DNA of 41,598 nt from Streptomyces sp. MH60 (lineage in GTDB: Bacteria > Actinomycetota > Actinomycetes > Streptomycetales > Streptomycetaceae), in contig NZ_MULI01000065.1 of NCBI RefSeq assembly GCF_002939385.1, positions 1 to 41,598 of the forward strand. Reading direction: 5' to 3'. The position numbers and the translations under genes were made by a program. Of this stretch, positions 30,599 to 39,233 are shown piece by piece. Numbering within the stretch: the first letter of the stretch is position 1; each line of letters opens with the position of its first letter. The notes beneath the pieces are model-generated. The model was not told the DNA's origin and did not search any database. It was given only the letters and a program-made list of their open reading frames with translations.

Positions 30599-31864
30599 AT
30601 GAGCGGACCCCGAGGAGCACGCGGCCGGCGGCTGCGCCACCGGCTGGCCGGAGTGGTGTTCGTGCTGGTGCCCGCCCTGCTGATCTGGCTGGCCGTCGCC
30701 GTCTACGACAAGAAGTTCACCGACTCCGACCCCGTGGTCGTCGAGACGGGCAGCGCCGGCAACCAGATGCACCCGGGCGCCGAGGTGAAACTGCGCGGCG
30801 TCGTCGTCGGCGAGGTCCGCGCCATCGACGCCACCGGCGACGGCGCCCGGCTCACCCTCGCCATGAAGCCCGGCGCGCTGGACGACGTACCGTCCGACGT
30901 CCGCGCGCAGATGCTGCCCACCACCCTGTTCGGCGAGCGGTTCGTGGCCCTCGTACCGCCCGCGGACCCCTCGCCCGAACCCCTGGCCGCCGGGGCCGTC
31001 GTCCCCCAGGACCGGTCCGCGAACGCCATCGAACTCCAGCAGGTCCTCGACGACGTGCTGCCGATGCTCACCGCCGTCCAGCCGCAGAAGCTCTCCGCGA
31101 CCCTGTCCGCCGTCTCGCAGGCCCTGGAAGGCCGCGGGGAACGCCTCGGCGACACGCTCAGCCTGCTGGACGAGCACCTGGAGGAGTTCAACCCGAACCT
31201 GCCCGCCCTCAACCGTGACCTCAAGGAACTCGTGAAGGTCAGCCATGTCTACGCGGACGCCGCGCCCGACATCATCACGGCGCTCACCGACTTCACCACC
31301 ACCAGCGGCACCCTCGCCGAGCAGGAGGCGGAACTCGCCGCCACCCTCGGCGCCACGACCCGGACGGCCGAGGACGTGACGGCCTTCCTGCGCAAGAACA
31401 AGGACAACATCATCCGGCTCGGCGACACCAGCCGCCCCACCCTGGAACTGCTCGCCGAGTACTCCTCGGCCTTCCCCTGCACCCTGCGCACCCTCGCCGA
31501 CTTCGTGCCGGCCATGGACAAGGCGCTCGGCAAGGGCACCGACCGGCCCGGCATCCACGTCGACGTCACCAGCGTCGCCTCGCGCGGGGCCTACCGGCCC
31601 GGCCGCGACACCCCGGTGTACGACGCCGGCGGCGGTCCCCGCTGCCCCTCCGTGCCCTACCTCGGCGCCCTGCCCCGGCCCGCCGCGCGGGCCGCCGCCC
31701 CCGCGGCCGAGCAGGACCTCGGTCCCGCCAACTCCCCGCAGGAGAACGACCTCGTCAACGAACTCCTCGCGCCCGCCGCCGGGAAGAGCCCCGGCGACCT
31801 GCCCGACTGGAGCAGCCTGCTCGTCGGCCCCGTCTACCGCGGTACGGAGGTGACCCTCGGATGA
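30599..31864 (+). CDS. mceA: MceA, Mce-family substrate-transport protein
   Basis: A 421-residue Mce protein. One N-terminal membrane anchor (residues 17-36, LAGVVFVLVPALLIWLAVAV) is followed by the MlaD/Mce beta-barrel domain (QMHPGAEVKLRGVVVGEVRA, then LFGERFVALVPP), a long helical region (about 140-330, coiled-coil-like, forming the needle or tube), and a Pro/Ala-rich C-terminus. Six such proteins form a hetero-hexameric tunnel carrying lipid or steroid to the YrbE permease. The start is ATG at 30599; it overlaps mceB by ATGA. The nature of the substrate cannot be read from sequence. Confidence 0.92.
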   Translation: MSGPRGARGRRLRHRLAGVVFVLVPALLIWLAVAVYDKKFTDSDPVVVETGSAGNQMHPGAEVKLRGVVVGEVRAIDATGDGARLTLAMKPGALDDVPSDVRAQMLPTTLFGERFVALVPPADPSPEPLAAGAVVPQDRSANAIELQQVLDDVLPMLTAVQPQKLSATLSAVSQALEGRGERLGDTLSLLDEHLEEFNPNLPALNRDLKELVKVSHVYADAAPDIITALTDFTTTSGTLAEQEAELAATLGATTRTAEDVTAFLRKNKDNIIRLGDTSRPTLELLAEYSSAFPCTLRTLADFVPAMDKALGKGTDRPGIHVDVTSVASRGAYRPGRDTPVYDAGGGPRCPSVPYLGALPRPAARAAAPAAEQDLGPANSPQENDLVNELLAPAAGKSPGDLPDWSSLLVGPVYRGTEVTLG

Positions 31865-32925
31865 CCGGCGCCGACCACGCGCACACCCGGCGCCGCCCGC
31901 TGACCGGACCGCTGGTCAAGTCCCTCGTCTTCGTGGTGGTCACCGCCCTCGCCACCACCGTGCTCGGTCTGAGCGTCGCCGGCACCAGCGTCGACTCCGC
32001 CAGCGGCACCAGCACCTACAAGGCCCTGTTCACCGACGTCACCGGGCTCACCGACGGCGACAGCGTGCGGATCTCCGGGGTGACGGTCGGCGAGGTCACC
32101 GACGTCCGCGTGGTGCACCGGCGCACCGCGCAGGTCACCTTCACCGTCCGCGACGACCGCAGGCTGCCCCGGTCGACCACCGCCGCCGTGAAGTACCTCA
32201 ACATGGTCGGCCAGCGCTACGTCTCCCTCGACCGCGGCAGCGGCGACCTCACCGGCACCCTCCCGGAGGGCGGCACCGTCCCGCTGGACCGCACCACGCC
32301 CGCGCTCGACCTCACCCTGCTCTTCAACGGCTTCAAGCCGCTGTTCGAGGGCCTCTCCCCGAAGGACGTCAACGAACTCGCCGGCTCGATCGTGCAGGTG
32401 CTCCAGGGCGAGGGCACCACCGTCGACAGCCTGATCCGGCACATCGGTTCGCTCGGCACGACCGTCGCCGCCAAGGACAAGGTGATCGGCCAGGTCGTGG
32501 AGAACCTCACCACCGTCCTGGACACCCTCAACGACCGCGAGGACGACTTCGACGACCTCGTCGGCACCCTCCAGAAGCTCGTCAGCGGCTTCAACCAGGA
32601 CCGCAAGCCCCTCGGCGAGGCCGTCACCGCCATGGGCGACCTGACCACCGTCACCGCGGGACTCCTGGAGGACGGCCGCGCGCCCCTCAAGAAGGACATC
32701 AGGGAACTGGGTCGGCTCTCGGCCAACCTCGGCGCACACACCCCGCAGATCGAGGACTTCCTGGAGAAGAGCCCCGCCAAGATGACCGCCCTGGCCCGCC
32801 TGTCCTCCTACGGATCGTGGTTCAACCTCTACCTCTGCGAGGCGCGCGTGAGCGGAGTGACCACCTCCGACGGCTCGAAGCCGCCGACCGGCATCGCGAT
32901 CACCGAATCGAGGTGCCGCGGATGA
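31861..32925 (+). CDS. mceB: MceB, Mce-family protein
   Basis: A 354-residue Mce protein with an N-terminal anchor (residues 18-40, LVKSLVFVVVTALATTVLGL), the Mce domain (TYKALFTDVTGLTDGDSVRI, SGVTVGEVTDVRVV, LNMVGQRYVSLDRG), then helices with DxxNxREDDFDD-type heptads and a short C-terminal domain with two cysteines (FNLYLCEARV and ESRCRG). The start ATG overlaps the mceA stop, and its own stop overlaps mceC, both by ATGA, so stoichiometry is probably enforced by translational coupling. Confidence 0.92.
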   Translation: MTGADHAHTRRRPLTGPLVKSLVFVVVTALATTVLGLSVAGTSVDSASGTSTYKALFTDVTGLTDGDSVRISGVTVGEVTDVRVVHRRTAQVTFTVRDDRRLPRSTTAAVKYLNMVGQRYVSLDRGSGDLTGTLPEGGTVPLDRTTPALDLTLLFNGFKPLFEGLSPKDVNELAGSIVQVLQGEGTTVDSLIRHIGSLGTTVAAKDKVIGQVVENLTTVLDTLNDREDDFDDLVGTLQKLVSGFNQDRKPLGEAVTAMGDLTTVTAGLLEDGRAPLKKDIRELGRLSANLGAHTPQIEDFLEKSPAKMTALARLSSYGSWFNLYLCEARVSGVTTSDGSKPPTGIAITESRCRG

Positions 32926-33974
32926 CGCGCCCCCGCAACCAGCCGCGCTTCAAGCCGGTCAAGGAACGCAACCCCGTAGCCGTGGGCGTCGCCGGACTGC
33001 TCGTCCTCACCCTGATCGGCCTCCTCGCCTACCACGTCGACCGGCTGCCGTTCGGCGGCGGGACCACCTACAACGCCGACTTCTCCGAGGCCGCCGGCCT
33101 GGACGAGGGCGACGAGGTACGCATCGCCGGCGTCAAGGTCGGCCAGGTCACCGGCGTCGCGCTCGACGGCGCCAAGGTCAAGGTCACCTTCGAGGTCGAG
33201 GACGCCTGGCTCGGCGACCGGACGACCGCCGCCATCGCCATCAAGACCGTCCTCGGCGACAAGTACCTGGCGCTCGACCCGCTCGGCTCCGGCCGCCAGG
33301 ACCCGGGCGTCCGCATCCCGCTGGCCCGCACCACGTCCCCGTACGACGTGACCCAGGCGTTCCAGGACCTCAGCGGCACCGTCGACGACATCGACACCGG
33401 GCGGCTCGCGGAGAGCTTCGCGACCATCTCCGACACCTTCAAGGATTCCCCGCCGCACGTGCGCAAGGCGGCCACCGGTCTGTCCGACCTGTCGAAGTCG
33501 ATCTCGAAGCGCGACGCCAAGCTCTCCGAACTCCTCAAGGGCAGCGCCGACTTCACCAAGACGCTGGAGAACAACAAATCCAGCTTCGAGACCCTCATCG
33601 AGGACGGCGGCCCACTGCTCGGTGAACTCCGCGACCGCCGCACCGCCATCAGCGCCCTGCTCAAGGGCAGCCAGGACCTCGGCACCGAACTCGGCGGCCT
33701 CGTCAAGGACAACGAGAAGCAGCTCGGCCCCACGCTGAAGGCGCTCGGCCGTGTCACCAGCGTCCTGGAGAAGAACAACACCCAGCTCGGCGAGACCCTC
33801 GCGCTGGTCGGCCCCTACTACCGCCTGGTCGGCAACACCCTGGGCAACGGCCGCTGGTTCGACAGCTACCTGTGCGGCGTCGTGCCCCGCGACTACCTGC
33901 CCGCGACCTCCCAGCCCGAGACCGGATGCCTGCCGCCCAAACAGCCCGCGGCGGCCCAGGGGAGCGGTGAGTGA
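32922..33974 (+). CDS. mceC: MceC, Mce-family protein
   Basis: A 350-residue Mce protein: anchor at about residues 18-37 (PVAVGVAGLLVLTLIGLLAY), Mce domain (TYNADFSEAAGLDEGDEVRI, AGVKVGQVTGVAL, KTVLGDKYLALDPLG), a long helical section, and a C-terminal segment with FDSYLCGVVPRDYLP and ETGCLPP, giving a cysteine pair like that in MceB. Coupled upstream by ATGA and downstream by TGATG. Confidence 0.92.
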   Translation: MTRPRNQPRFKPVKERNPVAVGVAGLLVLTLIGLLAYHVDRLPFGGGTTYNADFSEAAGLDEGDEVRIAGVKVGQVTGVALDGAKVKVTFEVEDAWLGDRTTAAIAIKTVLGDKYLALDPLGSGRQDPGVRIPLARTTSPYDVTQAFQDLSGTVDDIDTGRLAESFATISDTFKDSPPHVRKAATGLSDLSKSISKRDAKLSELLKGSADFTKTLENNKSSFETLIEDGGPLLGELRDRRTAISALLKGSQDLGTELGGLVKDNEKQLGPTLKALGRVTSVLEKNNTQLGETLALVGPYYRLVGNTLGNGRWFDSYLCGVVPRDYLPATSQPETGCLPPKQPAAAQGSGE

Positions 33975-34996
33975 TGACCCGACGCCGAAAGATCCTCACC
34001 GGGGTGCTCGCCCTCGTGGTGCTCGCCGCCGGCGGCCTGGTCGCCGCCCGGGTCCTCGAACCCGACGGCACCCGCGTCACCGCCTACTTCGACCGCGCCA
34101 TCGGCGTCTACGCCGGGTCCGACCTGCGCATCCTCGGGGTCCGGGTCGGCGAGGTGGAGTCGGTGGACCCCCAGGGCACCAGGGTCCGCGTCGGCCTCCG
34201 CCTGGACGAGGGGATCAAGGTCCCGAAGGACGCGCGGGCCGTCGTGGTCGCGCCCAGCGTCGTCGCCGACCGCTACGTGCAGCTCACCCCCGCCTACCGC
34301 GAGGGCCCGGCCCTCGCCGACGGCGCCGTACTGCCCGCCTCCCGCAACCACGTCCCCGTCGAGATCGACCAGATCTACGACTCGATCACCGAACTCGGCG
34401 ACGCCCTCGGCCCGGACGGCGCCAACTCCGACGGCGCCCTGTCCGAACTGCTGAGGACCGGCGCCGACAACCTCGACGGCAACGGCGAGGCCATCGGCGA
34501 CACCGTCGAGGAGTTCGGCAAGGCGGCCAAGACCCTCGACGGCAGCAGCGGCGACCTGTTCAGGACGCTCAGCAGCCTCCAGACCTTCACCACCATGCTG
34601 AAGAACAAGGACACCGACGTGCGCACCGCGCAGGAACGCCTGGACGACGTCGTCAGCTTCTTCGCCGACAACAAGGACGACCTCACCGGCGCGCTGAAGG
34701 AACTCGGCAAGGCCCTCGGCCAGGTCAAGACCTTCATCGAGGACAACCGGGGCGAGCTGAAGAAGAACGTCGACCGGCTCGTCCCCCTCACCCGGACCCT
34801 GGTCGAGCAACGCGCCTCGCTGGCCGAGGCGCTGGACGTGGCGCCCCTGGCCGCCGACAACGTCGTGAACGCCTACAACCCGGACACCCGCACCCTCGAC
34901 GGCCGCGCCAACCTCAACGAGATCAGCGGCGGCGGCCCGCTGCTGCCGCTGCCCGTGGCCGGGGCGGCCGACGGGGCGAAGGGGGAGGGGCGATGA
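33974..34996 (+). CDS. mceD: MceD, Mce-family protein
   Basis: A 340-residue Mce protein with anchor at residues 7-26 (ILTGVLALVVLAAGGLVAAR), Mce domain (VTAYFDRAIGVYAGSDLRIL, GVRVGEVESVDPQ, SVVADRYVQLTPAY) and a helical region rich in Asp/Leu/Lys heptads (FFADNKDDLTGALKELGKAL). The ATG at 33974 shares one base with the mceC stop (TGATG); an in-frame GTG one codon upstream is an alternative. It ends with an Asn/Gly/Pro-rich tail lacking the cysteine pair seen in MceB and MceC. Confidence 0.9.
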   Translation: MTRRRKILTGVLALVVLAAGGLVAARVLEPDGTRVTAYFDRAIGVYAGSDLRILGVRVGEVESVDPQGTRVRVGLRLDEGIKVPKDARAVVVAPSVVADRYVQLTPAYREGPALADGAVLPASRNHVPVEIDQIYDSITELGDALGPDGANSDGALSELLRTGADNLDGNGEAIGDTVEEFGKAAKTLDGSSGDLFRTLSSLQTFTTMLKNKDTDVRTAQERLDDVVSFFADNKDDLTGALKELGKALGQVKTFIEDNRGELKKNVDRLVPLTRTLVEQRASLAEALDVAPLAADNVVNAYNPDTRTLDGRANLNEISGGGPLLPLPVAGAADGAKGEGR

Positions 34997-36132
34997 GGCG
35001 CGGCAGAACCGGCGCGGGCCGGGCCGCGGGCCTCACCGCCGGCGCACTGGCCGCCGTCGGACTCGCCCTCGTCCTGACCCTCGGCGGGGTCACCGTCGTA
35101 CCGAGCGGCTTCGACGGCATCGAGGACCTGCCGCTGCCGGGCGGCGCCGACCTCGGCGACCACCCCTACACCGTCACCGCCGAACTCCAGGACGTGCTCA
35201 GCCTCGTCCCGCACGCCGCCGTACGCGTCAACGACGTCGCCGTCGGCCGGATCACCGGCATCGAACTCGGCGAGGACGACTGGTCGGCCCGCGTCACCAT
35301 GGAGATCAACGGCGACGTGCGGCTGCCCGCCGACGCCACCGCACGCCTCGAACAGTCCAGCCTGCTGGGCGAGAAGTACATCCAGCTCGTCGCCCCCGCC
35401 AAGGAGACCGGCACCGGCCGGCTGACGGACGGCAGCGTCATCCCGCTCGCCCGCACCGGCCGCAACACCGAGGTCGAGGAGGTGTTCGGCGCGCTGTCCC
35501 TGCTCCTCAACGGCGGCGGCGTCAACCAGCTCAAGACCATCACCCGGGAACTCAACGCCGCGCTCGGCGGCCGCGAACCCGAGGTCCGCTCCATGCTGAA
35601 ACGGGTCAACACCCTGGTGGGCGACCTCGACGACCACCGCGGAGACATCACCGACGCCCTCGACGCCGTCAACCGGCTCTCCTCGACCCTCGCCACCCGC
35701 AAGGACGACGTCGGCACCGTCCTCACCGACCTGTCGCCCGGACTGAAGACGCTGGAGCAGCAGCGCGGCTCCCTGCTGACCATGCTGCGCTCCCTCGACA
35801 CGCTGTCCGGCGTCGCCGTCTCCACCATCGACGCGAGCAAGGACGACATGATCGCCGACCTCAAGGCCGTGGCGCCGACGCTGAAGGCCCTGGCCGACGC
35901 GGGCACCGACCTGCCCGACTCGCTCCAGGTGCTGCTGACGTACCCGTTCACCGACGAGGTGCTGAGCGGCGTGAAGGGCGACTACCTCAACACGTATCTG
36001 ACCATGACCGCCGTGCCCGGGACCCAGGTGATCCCGCCGCTCGTGTCCGAGGACAAACCGGCGAAGAAGCGGTCCTCCTCCTCGCCCCTGCCGCTGCCCT
36101 CCGTGTCGGAGTCCGGAGGTGAGCGCGAGTGA
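34993..36132 (+). CDS. mceE: MceE, Mce-family protein lacking a lipobox
   Basis: A 379-residue Mce protein. The N-terminal hydrophobic segment (residues 11-36, AAGLTAGALAAVGLALVLTL) contains no cysteine, so unlike mycobacterial MceE (LprK-type lipoproteins) it cannot be lipidated and must be anchored as a helix. The Mce domain follows (YTVTAELQDVLSLVPHAAVR, VNDVAVGRITGIEL, SSLLGEKYIQLVAPA), then helices and a Ser/Pro tail (KKRSSSSPLPLPSVSES). Coupled to mceD (ATGA) and mceF (GTGA). Its identity as E rests on position and on the sequence VNDVAVGRI. Confidence 0.9.
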   Translation: MRRGRTGAGRAAGLTAGALAAVGLALVLTLGGVTVVPSGFDGIEDLPLPGGADLGDHPYTVTAELQDVLSLVPHAAVRVNDVAVGRITGIELGEDDWSARVTMEINGDVRLPADATARLEQSSLLGEKYIQLVAPAKETGTGRLTDGSVIPLARTGRNTEVEEVFGALSLLLNGGGVNQLKTITRELNAALGGREPEVRSMLKRVNTLVGDLDDHRGDITDALDAVNRLSSTLATRKDDVGTVLTDLSPGLKTLEQQRGSLLTMLRSLDTLSGVAVSTIDASKDDMIADLKAVAPTLKALADAGTDLPDSLQVLLTYPFTDEVLSGVKGDYLNTYLTMTAVPGTQVIPPLVSEDKPAKKRSSSSPLPLPSVSESGGERE

Positions 36133-37427
36133 TCACCTTGGCCGTACGGCTGAAGAACCTCGCCTTCCTCGTCGTCGCCGTCCTCGCCCTGTCCTACCTC
36201 GGCATCCGCTACGCCGACCTCGGCCGGTACGTGGGCGTCGCCGACTACTACACCGTGGACGTCCGGCTGCCGCGCACGGGCGGCCTCTTCACCCACTCGG
36301 ACGTCACCTACCGGGGCGTCTCGGTGGGCCGGGTCGGCCCGATCGACCTCACCGACGAGGGCGTCGTCGCCGAACTCCGCATCAAGAAGTCCGCGCCCCG
36401 CATCCCGGCCGACACCAAGGCCGTGGTCGCCGGGCTGTCCGCCGTCGGCGAGCAGTACATCGACCTGCGGCCCGAGAGCGACGGCTCCCCCTACCTCGCC
36501 GACGGCACCCGCATCGAACAGGCCGACACCGAGGTGCCCGCACCCGTCACCGACGTCCTCACCAGCGTCGACGACCTCGTCAGCTCGGTGCCGCTGGAGG
36601 ATCTGCGCACGGTCGTCGACGAGTTCGGCAAGGCCTTCGAAGGGCACGGCGACGACCTCCAGGTGCTGCTCGACAGCGGCAGCGACTTCGTCGAGGCCGC
36701 CGACCGCGCCCTGCCCTCCACCACCCTGCTCATCAACGACGGCGAGACCGTCCTGCGCACCCAGGCCCAGGAGGCGCGGGCCATCCGCGACTTCGCCGTC
36801 GGCGCCAAGGACCTGGCCGCCGCGCTCAAGGGCTCCGACACCGACCTGCGCCGCCTGCTCGCGGTCACCCCCGAGGCCGCCACCCAGGTCAGCGGCCTGC
36901 TGCGGGACCTCGACCCGAGCCTCGGCGTCGTCCTCGCCAACCTCCTGACCACCTCCGAGGTCGCCGTCACCCGGCAGCGCGGCATCGAGGAACTCCTCGT
37001 GAAGTACCCGGCGGCCGTCGCCGCCGGCGCCACCGCGGTCGACGGGGGCAGGCTGAACCTCGGCCTGGCCGTCACCTTCTTCAGCCCCCTGCCCTGTACC
37101 GACGGCTACGGCGCCACGCGCTACCGCAACGGCCTCGACCTCGGCACCGCGCCCGCCCTCAACACCGACGCGGCCTGCACCGCCCCCGCGTCGAGCGGGA
37201 AGAACGTGCGCGGCTCCGCCAACGCCCCGAAGAGCGGCCCGGTGCCCGACCCGGCCAGACCCGGTTCCCTGCCCTCGGGCAGCGGCGGAACCCCGGCCGG
37301 GGGCGGCACTCCGGCCAAGGAGAGCACCCCGGCCCTCCCCGGCGCTCTCGCCCTGCCCGGACAGAGCGGTGAGGCGCCGGCCGGCCTGACCGGTCTCCTC
37401 GCCCCGGCCGCCGGGAGCACGCGATGA
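36129..37427 (+). CDS. mceF: MceF, Mce-family protein with low-complexity tail
   Basis: A 432-residue Mce protein with an anchor at residues 5-26 (AVRLKNLAFLVVAVLALSYL), Mce domain (YTVDVRLPRTGGLFTHSDVT, YRGVSVGRVGPIDL, LSAVGEQYIDLRPES), a helical region, a cysteine pair (LPCTDGYG and AACTAPAS), and from about residue 360 a Gly/Ser/Pro/Ala-rich tail (SGSGGTPAGGGTPAKESTP) that may extend into the cell wall. The start is GTG at 36129, overlapping the mceE stop; its stop overlaps the next gene by ATGA. Confidence 0.92.
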   Translation: MITLAVRLKNLAFLVVAVLALSYLGIRYADLGRYVGVADYYTVDVRLPRTGGLFTHSDVTYRGVSVGRVGPIDLTDEGVVAELRIKKSAPRIPADTKAVVAGLSAVGEQYIDLRPESDGSPYLADGTRIEQADTEVPAPVTDVLTSVDDLVSSVPLEDLRTVVDEFGKAFEGHGDDLQVLLDSGSDFVEAADRALPSTTLLINDGETVLRTQAQEARAIRDFAVGAKDLAAALKGSDTDLRRLLAVTPEAATQVSGLLRDLDPSLGVVLANLLTTSEVAVTRQRGIEELLVKYPAAVAAGATAVDGGRLNLGLAVTFFSPLPCTDGYGATRYRNGLDLGTAPALNTDAACTAPASSGKNVRGSANAPKSGPVPDPARPGSLPSGSGGTPAGGGTPAKESTPALPGALALPGQSGEAPAGLTGLLAPAAGSTR

Positions 37428-37933
37428 GACGGGCCGGGATCCTCACCGGAGCGGGGCTCGTGCTGGCCCTCGGCGTCTGCGGCACCGGCGCGTGGACGTA
37501 CGCCGAGGCCCGCACCGACGACGCGCTCGCCTACGGCCGGGAGCGGGACGAGGCGCTCGCCGACGGGCGGGACGGCATCGCCGTACTCACCACGCTCGAC
37601 GCCGCCACCCGGCAGCGCGCGGAGCGGAGCATCCGGGACTGGCGCAGCGTCTCCACCGGGCCGCTGCGCGAGGAACTCGGCGACACCGAGGCGGCGGCCG
37701 GGACCTCGGCGCGCGGCACGGTCACCGAGGCCGCCGTCACCGCGCTCGACACGCGGTCCGGCACGGCCAAGCTCATCGCCACCGTACGCGTCCAGGTCAC
37801 CCCCGCCGGGACGAAGAAGCCGTCCACCGACCGCAAACGCCTGGAGGCGGTCCTGGCCCGCACGGGCGAGGGGGAGTGGAAGGTACGGGCGCTGAGCGCC
37901 GTGCCGGTGGCGGAAGGGAAGGGCGAGGAGTGA
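37424..37933 (+). CDS. Mce-associated membrane protein, type A (copy 1)
   Basis: A 169-residue protein with one N-terminal membrane segment (residues 5-27, GILTGAGLVLALGVCGTGAW) and an extracytoplasmic domain of about 140 residues resembling Mce-associated (Mas) proteins, an NTF2/VirB8-like fold. The stretch ALAYGRERDEALADGRDGIA, VLTTLDAATRQRAERSIRDW is closely paralleled in the protein at 38637. It is coupled to mceF (ATGA) and to the next gene (TGATG). Mas proteins in mycobacteria stabilise Mce complexes; a scaffolding role here is inferred. Confidence 0.85.
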   Translation: MRRAGILTGAGLVLALGVCGTGAWTYAEARTDDALAYGRERDEALADGRDGIAVLTTLDAATRQRAERSIRDWRSVSTGPLREELGDTEAAAGTSARGTVTEAAVTALDTRSGTAKLIATVRVQVTPAGTKKPSTDRKRLEAVLARTGEGEWKVRALSAVPVAEGKGEE

Positions 37934-38610
37934 TGACACCGACGTGGCTGCTGCGCAGGGGCGCCGCACCGGAGCCCGGCACGGAGGACGAGCAGGCCCC
38001 GGACGCGGACGCCCCGGACGCGGACGCCGAGCCGGAGCCCGCCGCCGAGGCGTCCGCCGAGAAGGGCCCGCCGAACGGGCGCCTGCGGAGGGCGGCCCTG
38101 GCCGGGACCGCCGCCGTCCTCGTCCTCGGCGGCTGTGGATTCTTCTACGCCGCCCACCAGTTGAGGTCCGAGGCGCCCGCCCGGAACCGCGCGCTCACCG
38201 ACACCGAGGCCACCACCCGCGTCGCGGGCGACGTCGGCGACGCCCTCGCCCGGATCTTCTCCTACACGCCGGACGGCACCGCGGCCGCCGAACGCTCCGC
38301 GAACAGCGTCCTCGACGGCCGCGCCGCCCGCCAGTACGAGACCCTCTTCGCCCGGGTCCGCGACGACCTCACCGAGCAGCGCGTCACCCTGAGCACCCGG
38401 GCCGTCCGCACCGGAGTGATCGAACTCGACGGAGACCGGGCCCGCCTGCTGGTCTTCCTCGACCAGACCTCCCACCGCGGCGAAGACAAGGGCAACGGGA
38501 AGGGCCAAGCCAAGGCCGACGCCGAGACCACCACCGCGGCGGCCCAGCTCACCGTCACCGCCCGGCTCGACGGCGACCGGTGGCGGATCGTCGACATCAA
38601 GGCCCGCTGA
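37933..38610 (+). CDS. Mce-associated membrane protein, type B (copy 1)
   Basis: A 225-residue protein with a cytoplasmic acidic, Ala/Asp/Glu/Pro-rich N-terminus (repeats of PDADAPDADAEPEP), a membrane segment at about residues 54-76 (AALAGTAAVLVLGGCGFFYA) and an extracytoplasmic Mas-like domain. The conserved region NRALTDTEATTRVAGDVGDA, LARIFSYTPDG and ELDGDRARLLVFLDQTS is shared with the protein at 39234. The start ATG shares a base with the upstream stop (TGATG). The function is inferred from the operon. Confidence 0.85.
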   Translation: MTPTWLLRRGAAPEPGTEDEQAPDADAPDADAEPEPAAEASAEKGPPNGRLRRAALAGTAAVLVLGGCGFFYAAHQLRSEAPARNRALTDTEATTRVAGDVGDALARIFSYTPDGTAAAERSANSVLDGRAARQYETLFARVRDDLTEQRVTLSTRAVRTGVIELDGDRARLLVFLDQTSHRGEDKGNGKGQAKADAETTTAAAQLTVTARLDGDRWRIVDIKAR

Positions 38611-38636
38611 CCATGCGCGGGAGACTGGAGCACCCC

Positions 38637-39185
38637 ATGAAACGCGCGGTCCGCCTCCTCGACGCCGGCCGTTCCCGGCCGCTGCCGGCCCTGGCCCTCG
38701 CCCTCACCCTCGTGGCGGGCGGCTTCGCCGCCTGGGCCGGCCAGGACTGGTACCGGGCGGCCCACGACGAACAGGCCGCGTACGCGACCCAGCGGGACGC
38801 GGCACTCTCCGCCGGCGAGCAGGCCGTGCAGAACCTGAACACGCTCGACCACCGCGAGCTGAAGCGCGGCCTGGACCTGTGGGAGTCGTCGACCACCGGC
38901 GAGCTGCACGAGCAACTCGCCTCGGGGCGCGACGAGTTCGCCGCCCAGGTGAAGGAGGCGAAGACGGTGAGCACGGCCCGGGTGCTGTCCGGCGCGGTCA
39001 CCGAACTCGACGACCGCGCCGGACGCGCCCGGGTGCTGGTCGCCCTGCGCGTCACCGTCAAGGCGGCCGACGGGGCGAAGTCCGACAAGGACAGCCGCAT
39101 GCTCGGCGAACTCACCCGGACCGACGGCCGGTGGAAGCTGAGCGCCCTGGGACAGGCACCCGTCGGCGGCACATCGACCGGCTGA
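38637..39185 (+). CDS. Mce-associated membrane protein, type A (copy 2)
   Basis: A 182-residue paralogue of the protein at 37424: membrane segment at residues 17-38 (ALALALTLVAGGFAAWAGQD), then YATQRDAALSAGEQAVQNLN, TLDHRELKRGLDLWESSTTG, ELHEQL and a C-terminal beta-rich part ending RTDGRWKLSALGQAPV (compare GEWKVRALSAVPV in copy 1). The start is ATG at 38637 with CTGGAG 7 nt upstream; an upstream ATG at 38613 lacks a ribosome binding site. Gaps of 26 bp before and 48 bp after hold nothing else. Confidence 0.85.
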   Translation: MKRAVRLLDAGRSRPLPALALALTLVAGGFAAWAGQDWYRAAHDEQAAYATQRDAALSAGEQAVQNLNTLDHRELKRGLDLWESSTTGELHEQLASGRDEFAAQVKEAKTVSTARVLSGAVTELDDRAGRARVLVALRVTVKAADGAKSDKDSRMLGELTRTDGRWKLSALGQAPVGGTSTG

Positions 39186-39233
39186 CCCGGTTCCGTACCG
39201 CGAAGCCGGCCGCAGCGAGGAGGACACCGCACC

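Noticed and set aside
33971..33974. GTG at 33971 as the mceD start
   Set aside because: Possible, but ATG at 33974 gives the TGATG coupling also seen at 37931-37935. The difference is one residue.
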